Assembly: GCA_900553315.1 (NCBI GenBank)
Contig: USCW01000105.1
Span: forward strand, 1 to 6,029
Source of the DNA: an uncultured Eubacteriales bacterium
GTDB taxonomy: Bacteria; Bacillota; Clostridia; Christensenellales; Aristaeellaceae
Length of the DNA stretch: 6,029 nucleotides
Direction: 5' to 3'
In this document: positions 1-4,701 of the stretch, one piece after another
How positions within the stretch are numbered: the first letter of the stretch is position 1
Layout: every line of letters begins with the position of its first letter
The notes under the pieces: model-generated
The model's input: the letters and a program-made list of their open reading frames with translations, nothing else
The model's database searches: none
Told to the model about the DNA's origin: nothing
Program-made: the position numbers and the translations under genes

Positions 1-5
1 GGGGC

Positions 6-51
6 CCGGGGGAGGGGCTTCTCTCAGAGAAGCCGCCTCTCCCGGAGTTTT
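6..51 (+). terminator. Rho-independent terminator-like hairpin
   Basis: Bases 16-24 and 26-34 form a perfect 9-base inverted repeat (GGCTTCTCT / AGAGAAGCC). The stem continues outward, 6-15 pairing with 36-45 around one bulged base (G35) and one G-T pair. Two bases later comes TTTT (48-51), then eight Cs. The orientation fits termination of a plus-strand gene lying to the left of the window. The T run is short, so termination may be leaky and some readthrough into the HD-domain gene is possible. Confidence 0.5.
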
Positions 52-54
52 CCC

Positions 55-124
55 CCCCCTCCTTCGCAAATTCTATCTTGCGTTCCCCTCCGTTCTCTTG
101 TAAGATAGGGGAGATAGGAGGGGG
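55..124 (+). promoter_or_regulatory. Possible leader stem covering the Shine-Dalgarno site
   Basis: CCCCCTCCT (55-63) is the exact reverse complement of AGGAGGGGG (116-124), which is the ribosome binding site of the HD-domain gene. Nested inside it is a second inverted repeat, CTATCTT (73-79) with AAGATAG (102-108). If a transcript includes both arms, the binding site would be paired. Low-complexity C and G tracts pair easily by chance, and a promoter within the region would leave the left arm untranscribed, so confidence is low. Confidence 0.22.
78..106 (+). promoter_or_regulatory. Weak candidate sigma-A promoter
   Basis: TTGCGT (78-83) and TAAGAT (101-106) lie 17 bases apart. They match the -35 and -10 consensus at 3 and 4 of 6 positions. 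Transcription would start near 113 and give the HD-domain gene a very short leader. This is the best promoter I can see between the hairpin at 6-51 and the GTG start, but it is weak. Confidence 0.28.
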
Positions 125-129
125 ATTTT

Positions 130-633
130 GTGTCTGTTGCAGCAGCGATTGAAAAAATGACGGAGTTTTATAAGGGCAATCTGCATGACGTGGCCCATTT
201 TATGAAGGTGTGGGGCTTTGCCAGAACGATCGGTCAGTTGGAGGGGCTGGATCAGCAGACCCAGCAGACCCTTGAATATACCGCCGTCGTTCACGATATT
301 GCCTGCCCCCTGTGCCGGGAAAAGTACGGCAGCGCAAGCGGCAAGCATCAGGAACTGGAAAGTCCGCCGCTGGTGGAGGCGTTCTTCGCTGACCTGCCTG
401 CCGAGGGTGTGGACGTGAATCGTATTTCGTGGCTGGTGGCCCATCATCATACCTATACCGGTGTGAACGGCCCTGACCATCGCATTCTGCTGGAGGCCGA
501 CTTCCTCGTCAATGCCGACGAAGGGCATTGCAGCCGCGAAGCTATCGAGGACGCACGGAAAAATTTCTTCCGCACCGCCGCAGGAACGCGTCTGCTGGAC
601 AGCATGTACTTGCGGGAGAACGGCCAGCCGTGA
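130..633 (+). CDS. HD-domain protein, putative metal-dependent phosphohydrolase
   Basis: The 167-residue protein fits the small stand-alone HD family of cytoplasmic metal-dependent phosphohydrolases. The expected ligands appear in order: an N-terminal histidine in the H-D-V-A-H segment (19-23), the His-Asp doublet (55-56) in VVHDIACPLC, a triple histidine (105-107) in WLVAHHHTY, and a late aspartate (124) in LLEADFLVN. Length is normal, with no signal peptide or membrane segment. The GTG start at 130 is chosen because AGGAGGGGG (116-124) sits just upstream and the HD core begins soon after; the first in-frame ATG at 157 would lack such a site. The substrate cannot be read from the sequence; relatives hydrolyse nucleotides or other phosphoesters. 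The UvrA-like gene follows on the same strand after 132 bases with no clear terminator, so cotranscription is likely. The fold assignment is firm and the function open. Confidence 0.85.
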   Translation: MSVAAAIEKMTEFYKGNLHDVAHFMKVWGFARTIGQLEGLDQQTQQTLEYTAVVHDIACPLCREKYGSASGKHQELESPPLVEAFFADLPAEGVDVNRISWLVAHHHTYTGVNGPDHRILLEADFLVNADEGHCSREAIEDARKNFFRTAAGTRLLDSMYLRENGQP

Positions 634-746
634 GCTTCGCAAATCAGGCCGCGATCCGGCGGCGTAAAACCGGCTTTGCGCCCTATGAAAAAGACGGCGC
701 AATTGGGTTCGACCATCAATGGATGCTGCTGATCGGGCAGAAATAA
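630..746 (+). other. Unassigned intergenic stretch with a possible 38-codon ORF
   Basis: Between the HD-domain and UvrA-like genes a frame opens with GTG at 630, overlapping the TGA stop of the HD gene as GTGA, and runs to TAA at 744-746. It encodes 38 residues ending in GFDHQWMLLIGQK. GGGAG at 613-617 is about 12 bases upstream, far for a ribosome binding site. I do not recognise the peptide. The overlap would allow translational coupling, but so short a frame is weak evidence. A GCCGC/GCGGC mini-hairpin (648-663) also lies here, with no T run. The stretch may equally be noncoding. Confidence 0.18.
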
Positions 747-765
747 GATACAGAAGGTATGCCGC

Positions 766-3246
766 ATGATGATAGATAAAATGCTCATTCGGGGAGCCAA
801 GGTTCACAACCTCAAGAATATCGACGTGGACGTTCCACTCGGGAGGATCGTCGGCATCGCGGGTGTGTCCGGCTCCGGCAAATCCTCGCTGGCGCTGGGC
901 GTGCTGTACGCAGAGGGCTCCCGGCGTTATCTGGAAGCGCTCTCGACCTATACCCGCCGCCGCATGACGCAGGCCTCGAAGGCCAGCGTGGACGAGGTGC
1001 TGTACGTGCCCGCCGCGTTGGCGCTCCATCAGCGCCCCGGCGTGCCGGGTATCCGCAGCACCTTCGGCACGGGAACAGAGCTGCTGAACAGCCTCCGGCT
1101 GATGTATTCCCGTCTTGCCAGCCACCGCTGTCCCAACGGGCATTACCTGCCGCCGACGCTGGCCGTCGCGGCGGGGAAGGAGCTTGTCTGCCCGGAATGC
1201 GGCGCGCACTTCTACGCGCCCTCGGCAGAGGAACTTGCCTTTAACTCGCAGGGCGCGTGCAAGCAATGCGGCGGCACGGGTACCATCCGCACGGTGGACA
1301 TGGCCGCATTGGTGCCGGACGAATCCCTCACCATTGACGAGGGTGCGGTTGCCCCGTGGAACAGTCTGATGTGGTCGCTGATGACCGACGTGTGCCGAGC
1401 CATGGGTGTGCGCACCGATGTCCCCTTCCGCGACCTGACCGACCGGGAAAAGGATATTGTTTATCACGGCCCCGCCGAGAAAAAACACATTTTCTATAAG
1501 CCCAAGAATTCCAATCAGGGCGGCGAGCTGGATTTCACCTATTTTAACGCGGTGTATACCGTGGAAAACGCCTTGTCCAAGGTGAAGGACGAAAAGGGCA
1601 TGAAGCGGGTGGAGAAGTTCCTGAAGGAGGACGTCTGTCCGTCCTGCCACGGCACGCGCCTGTCCGAAGCCGCCCGTGCGCCCAAGCTGCGCGGCATCAC
1701 GCTGGACGAGGCCTGCGCCATGACCCTGTCCGAACTGGTCGCATGGGTGCAGGGAGTGCCGGAAAGTCTGCCCGAGGAGATGCGCCCCATGGCGATCAGC
1801 ATTTGCGAGGCATTTGAAAGCACCGCCAAGCGGCTGATGGATCTGGGGCTTGGTTATTTGACCCTTGACCGCTCTGCGGCTACGCTTTCCACCGGCGAGC
1901 GTCAGCGGATGCAGCTGGCCCGCGCCGTGCGCAACCGCACCACCGGCGTGCTCTATGTGCTGGATGAGCCGTCCATCGGTCTGCATCCCTCCAATATTGT
2001 GGGACTGACCGGCGTGATGCACGATCTGGTGGCTGACGGCAACTCCGTGATTCTCGTCGATCACGATACGCAGATCTTGAAGGAGGCCGATTGGCTCATT
2101 GAAATGGGCCCGGAGGCGGGAGCAAAGGGCGGTCATATTATCGCACAGGGCCCGCTGAATGCCGTTCGGGAGAATCCTGCGTCGCAGATCGGGCCCTTCC
2201 TCGCCGGGACGGCGGAAACGCTGACTCGGCGGCGCACGCCGAAGGAGCGGCTCTTCGACGCGGGTACGATTCATCTTGCGACGTCGCAGATTCACACGGT
2301 CAAGCCGCTGGAGGTGGATATTCCCAAGGGGCGGCTCACCGTCGTTACGGGCGTGTCCGGCTCCGGCAAGACCACCATGGTGCTGGAAAGCCTGATTCCC
2401 GCGCTGAACGCAAGCATCAGCGGGGAGACTCTGCCGTCCCATATTTGCGCCGTGGCTGCCGAGGGCATTCAGCATGTCAAGCTCATCGACGCAACGCCCA
2501 TCGGCATCAATGTCCGCTCCACCGTCGCCACCTACGCGGGGGTTCACGACGAGCTGCGGAAGCTGTACGCCAAGTCGGAGGACGCGAAAACGCGGGAGTA
2601 CAAGGCCAGCGATTTTTCCTATAATACCGGCTCCCTGCGCTGTCCCGGCTGCGACGGCACGGGCGTGGTCAGCCTTGACGTGCAGTTCCTCCCGGATGTG
2701 GATATTCCCTGCCCGGACTGCCGCGGCTCCCGCTACGCCAGAGCCGCCTATGACGTGAAGCTGACGAACAAGGCGGGGGAAAGCGTTTCCCTGCCCGAGC
2801 TGATGGATATGGACGTAAACTCGGCGCTGACCTTCTGCGAGGACATGAAGACCGTCCGTCAGCGGCTGGAGATCCTGCGCCAGCTGGGACTGGGCTACTT
2901 GACCTTGGGGGAGGAAACGCCCGGCCTTTCCGGCGGCGAGGCTCAGCGCCTGAAGCTGGCCAGCGAGATCGGCAAAACTCAGACGGACTCCGTATTCGTG
3001 TTTGACGAGCCGTCCATTGGTCTGCATCCGCTGGATGTGCAGGTGCTGCTGGGCGTTTTCCAAGCGCTGCTGGACAACGGCGCGACGGTCGTTGTCATCG
3101 AGCATGACCTTGACGTGATCCGCAACGCCGATTACATCATTGATATGGGTCCCGGCGGCGGGGAAAGCGGCGGACGCATTGTGGCGACGGGCACGCCGCA
3201 GGAGATCAAGGCAAACGAAGCCAGCATTACAGGCAGGTATCTGTAA
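766..3246 (+). CDS. UvrA-like ABC ATPase, paralogue lacking the UvrB-binding domain
   Basis: This 826-residue protein has the twin ATPase layout of UvrA, which dimerises on DNA and scans for damage. Site I: Walker A GVSGSGKSS (33-41), signature LSTGE (374-378), Walker B LYVLDEPS (396-403), H-loop His433. Site II: GVSGSGKTT (529-537), LSGGE (721-725), VFVFDEPS (743-750), His780. Zinc cysteine pairs are at 142/145 with 165/168, 291/294, and 626/629 with 649/652. It is about 110 residues shorter than E. coli UvrA (about 940). The loss lies between the RLMYSR segment (111-116) and the first zinc module, where true UvrA carries its UvrB-binding domain. That fits the UvrA2/DrrC-type paralogues, linked in some bacteria to tolerance of DNA-binding drugs; excision with UvrB is unlikely. 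Signature I has Thr where UvrA has Gly. GAAGG (753-757) supports the ATG at 766; the ATG at 769 is an alternative. A terminator follows directly. Confidence 0.93.
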   Translation: MMIDKMLIRGAKVHNLKNIDVDVPLGRIVGIAGVSGSGKSSLALGVLYAEGSRRYLEALSTYTRRRMTQASKASVDEVLYVPAALALHQRPGVPGIRSTFGTGTELLNSLRLMYSRLASHRCPNGHYLPPTLAVAAGKELVCPECGAHFYAPSAEELAFNSQGACKQCGGTGTIRTVDMAALVPDESLTIDEGAVAPWNSLMWSLMTDVCRAMGVRTDVPFRDLTDREKDIVYHGPAEKKHIFYKPKNSNQGGELDFTYFNAVYTVENALSKVKDEKGMKRVEKFLKEDVCPSCHGTRLSEAARAPKLRGITLDEACAMTLSELVAWVQGVPESLPEEMRPMAISICEAFESTAKRLMDLGLGYLTLDRSAATLSTGERQRMQLARAVRNRTTGVLYVLDEPSIGLHPSNIVGLTGVMHDLVADGNSVILVDHDTQILKEADWLIEMGPEAGAKGGHIIAQGPLNAVRENPASQIGPFLAGTAETLTRRRTPKERLFDAGTIHLATSQIHTVKPLEVDIPKGRLTVVTGVSGSGKTTMVLESLIPALNASISGETLPSHICAVAAEGIQHVKLIDATPIGINVRSTVATYAGVHDELRKLYAKSEDAKTREYKASDFSYNTGSLRCPGCDGTGVVSLDVQFLPDVDIPCPDCRGSRYARAAYDVKLTNKAGESVSLPELMDMDVNSALTFCEDMKTVRQRLEILRQLGLGYLTLGEETPGLSGGEAQRLKLASEIGKTQTDSVFVFDEPSIGLHPLDVQVLLGVFQALLDNGATVVVIEHDLDVIRNADYIIDMGPGGGESGGRIVATGTPQEIKANEASITGRYL

Positions 3247-3251
3247 GCAAA

Positions 3252-3296
3252 CAGCGTCCTCCGAGATGTTTCACCTCGAAGGACGCTGCTTTTATT
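3252..3296 (+). terminator. Rho-independent terminator after the UvrA-like gene
   Basis: CAGCGTCCTCCGAG (3252-3265) pairs with CTCGAAGGACGCTG (3275-3288): 14 positions with a single C-A mismatch and a 9-base loop. TTTTATT (3290-3296) follows one base after the stem. It starts five bases after the UvrA-like stop codon. The mirrored strand has only a short T run, so it should work mainly on the plus strand. Confidence 0.88.
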
Positions 3297-3304
3297 GGCT
3301 TTGC
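3297..3304. repeat. 8-bp direct repeat flanking the foldback element (second copy 3472-3479)
   Basis: GGCTTTGC occurs at 3297-3304 and again at 3472-3479, one base outside the left inverted end and directly abutting the right one. This is the expected signature of a target-site duplication made when the element between them inserted. An exact 8-base match at both boundaries is unlikely by chance. Confidence 0.7.
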
Positions 3305-3305
3305 T

Positions 3306-3471
3306 TAAGGCACTACCGCACAATTCGTCGGCAGCGCTGGCGATGCCTTTTCTGCCATCTGCTTCTTGCAGAAATCTCGATTTACCTCCAGTAAACCTTC
3401 GATTTCTGCAATCGCATCTGACAAAAAATGCATTCGCCTCCGCACCAACTCATTTGTGCGGTATTGCCTTA
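3306..3471. mobile_element. MITE-like foldback element, 166 bp, non-coding
   Basis: The ends are inverted repeats: TAAGGCACTACCGCACAA (3306-3323) against the reverse complement of 3454-3471, identical at 17 of 18 positions. The inverted similarity continues, with gaps, through both arms (GGCGATG-like and CATCTGC-like blocks). It closes on a strong inner hairpin, TTGCAGAAATC (3366-3376) with GATTTCTGCAA (3401-3411), then TTTAC/GTAAA around the loop CTCCA (3386-3390). The loop centre (3388) matches the midpoint of the element. With the flanking direct repeats this is the anatomy of a MITE that needs a transposase in trans. No transposase is encoded in the window, and I cannot name the parent family. 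A minus-strand frame is open right through it, but it does not look like a gene. As RNA it would form a long hairpin at the 3' end of the membrane-protein transcript. Confidence 0.8.
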
Positions 3472-4023
3472 GGCTTTGCGAAGCTGTCTGCCCGCACACA
3501 GCTCCGCACCGTAGCGGAAGATCACCGACACGATCAGAAACGCGATGCCGTAGAAGAGCTGACCTGCATTGCTCCACGAAGATGCTGCCGTGTTTTGCGT
3601 ACGCTGATCTCCTAAAACCAAGCTGAGGATGATTGCCGCGACACATTGCGTGCCAATAGAAATGCAGATGGTCAGGATGCCCAGACGCTTCAATTCATCC
3701 GCGCCGCCCTGCGTGAAGGGCGTACCGTCCGTTAGTTCACGCTTGAAGTAGTGCTCTGCGAATTTGGCGATCACCGCTTCTCCCGCAGAGAAAAGCAGAA
3801 TGACCGTGAAGTACGCGTAGAGCCCCTCCAAGGTTACATTGCCTTCCATGCGAAGCAGGGCGGCAAAGTTGGTGCCGTCCGGCAGCGCCGTTTGACCTGC
3901 CTGTGCAAAAAGAATCAGCAATGCGGCGCCAAAGCCGAACGCGATCAAGCAGAGAATGAAAACCAATCTGCTGAGAATCTTTCCCGTCTTTGCCATTTTT
4001 TGAATCGTCGCCAAGGATTTCAT
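3469..4023 (-). CDS. Four-helix membrane protein, DUF2975-like
   Basis: The 184-residue protein has four likely membrane helices, at about 19-40, 68-88, 113-137 and 155-172. Between helices 2 and 3 lies DGTPFT followed by DELKRLGI, and helix 4 runs into FRYGAEL. This pattern resembles DUF2975, small integral membrane proteins of unknown function, often paired with a small Cro-like regulator; no such partner is seen here. The ATG at 4023 is preferred because GGGAGG (4036-4031) lies 7 bases upstream. A longer frame from 4113 would begin inside the -35 box of the promoter at 4085-4113. The stop codon TAA (3471-3469) lies within the right inverted end of the MITE-like element, so the natural C-terminus, and any downstream partner gene, may have been altered by that insertion. 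Family assignment is from motif and topology only. Confidence 0.82.
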   Translation of the reverse strand: MKSLATIQKMAKTGKILSRLVFILCLIAFGFGAALLILFAQAGQTALPDGTNFAALLRMEGNVTLEGLYAYFTVILLFSAGEAVIAKFAEHYFKRELTDGTPFTQGGADELKRLGILTICISIGTQCVAAIILSLVLGDQRTQNTAASSWSNAGQLFYGIAFLIVSVIFRYGAELCAGRQLRKA

Positions 4024-4084
4024 GATGCTTCCTCCCTTTTTTTCTTCAATGTTGAGCGTTGTGCCACCGGCGCTATATGTTTCC

Positions 4085-4113
4085 ATTATCGTCGCTGTGC
4101 CTATCTTTGTCAA
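4085..4113 (-). promoter_or_regulatory. Near-consensus sigma-A promoter for the DUF2975-like gene
   Basis: On the minus strand, TTGACA (4113-4108) matches the -35 consensus exactly. After a 17-base spacer comes GATAAT (4090-4085), 5 of 6 to the -10 consensus. Transcription should start near 4078, leaving a leader of about 55 bases before the ATG at 4023. The -35 box sits directly beside the T run of the terminator at 4116-4156. Expression is probably strong unless repressed; I see no clear operator. Confidence 0.85.
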
Positions 4114-4115
4114 CG

Positions 4116-4156
4116 AAAACGCGCCGCGCTGTCCGGAATCGGGACAGAACGGCGCG
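4116..4156 (-). terminator. Terminator after the NimA-like gene
   Basis: On the minus strand, bases 4156-4150 pair with 4126-4120 (GC-rich, 7 pairs). After a 2x2 internal loop, 4147-4142 pair with 4134-4129 (6 pairs) around a 7-base loop. TTTT (4119-4116) follows, then CG and TT, which is already the start of the next promoter. It lies about 45 bases after the NimA-like stop and should end the two-gene minus-strand unit. Confidence 0.7.
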
Positions 4157-4199
4157 CTTTGACACTTGAAACAGCAGGCGCTTTTTGCATGCAGCGCTC

Positions 4200-4676
4200 T
4201 TACCGTTCCTGTACCTGCTTACCGCAGAGATGCTCGATCTCGATCTCGAAAATTTGCGCGGCTTTTCCTGCGTGCTCAATCTCTTCATCCACCAGCTGCT
4301 CGGTGGGGTAGTATTTCATGGCGACCTTTTTCAGCAGCTCCATGGCCCGCGGGCCGTCCTCTACCAAATGGCACCGGCCAAACACAACGGCGCTTTGCAG
4401 GTACGGCGCCCATGTCGCGTCCTTCACGGTTTCGTTTCCGTAGACCGTGAAGCACACCTTGTCGCAGGCTTGCAGCGCGTCGAACTTGTGCCCTGCGCGT
4501 GCGCCGTGAAAATAGATTTTCTGGGCTGGCTCGTCATAAAAGTAATTGATGGGCACGGCGTAAGGGTAGCCGTCGTCCCCGTTGACGGCCAGCACGCCGC
4601 GTCGGCTGGACTGCAAAAGTGCCTTGGCTGTCGGGAGGCTGATGGCGTTTTTCTTTCTGCGAAGCTCTCGAAACAT
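4200..4676 (-). CDS. Pyridoxamine 5'-phosphate oxidase-family flavoprotein, NimA-like
   Basis: The 158-residue protein matches the FMN-binding split-barrel family in its NimA-like branch. It has MFRELRRKK at the start, GVLAVNGDDGYPYAVPINY (27-45), IYFHGARAGHKFDAL (54-68) with conserved-looking His57 and His63, SAVVFGRCHLVED (95-107) and IEIEHLCGK (145-153) near the end. Length is typical. Relatives bind flavin; NimA proteins are linked to 5-nitroimidazole resistance, but most members have unproved roles, so resistance should not be assumed. The ATG at 4676 is chosen because the family's usual N-terminus begins there and AGGGG (4689-4685) lies 8 bases upstream. An open frame extends to 4835 but overlaps the preceding gene. 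The actin-like gene ends 25 bases upstream on the same strand with no promoter or terminator visible between, so the two are probably cotranscribed. Confidence 0.92.
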   Translation of the reverse strand: MFRELRRKKNAISLPTAKALLQSSRRGVLAVNGDDGYPYAVPINYFYDEPAQKIYFHGARAGHKFDALQACDKVCFTVYGNETVKDATWAPYLQSAVVFGRCHLVEDGPRAMELLKKVAMKYYPTEQLVDEEIEHAGKAAQIFEIEIEHLCGKQVQER

Positions 4677-4701
4677 GATGTTTTCCCCTATCTTTTGTCG
4701 T

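Noticed and set aside
648..663. GCCGC/GCGGC hairpin as a terminator between the HD and UvrA-like genes
   Set aside because: Only five pairs and no following T run.
73..3105. Very long minus-strand open frame (1010 codons) opposite the HD-domain and UvrA-like genes
   Set aside because: It is the antisense of two well-recognised genes and its translation is rich in His, Arg, Gln and Gly with no domain. Long antisense frames are common opposite GC-rich genes and are often misannotated.
3305..3646. Minus-strand frame of 113 codons across the foldback element
   Set aside because: It runs through the MITE arms and into the membrane-protein gene out of frame, with no ribosome binding site or recognisable domain.
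4024..4113. N-terminal extension of the DUF2975-like gene to an ATG at 4113
   Set aside because: The extension covers the promoter and leader. The ATG at 4023 has a proper ribosome binding site and the extension adds nothing membrane-protein-like.
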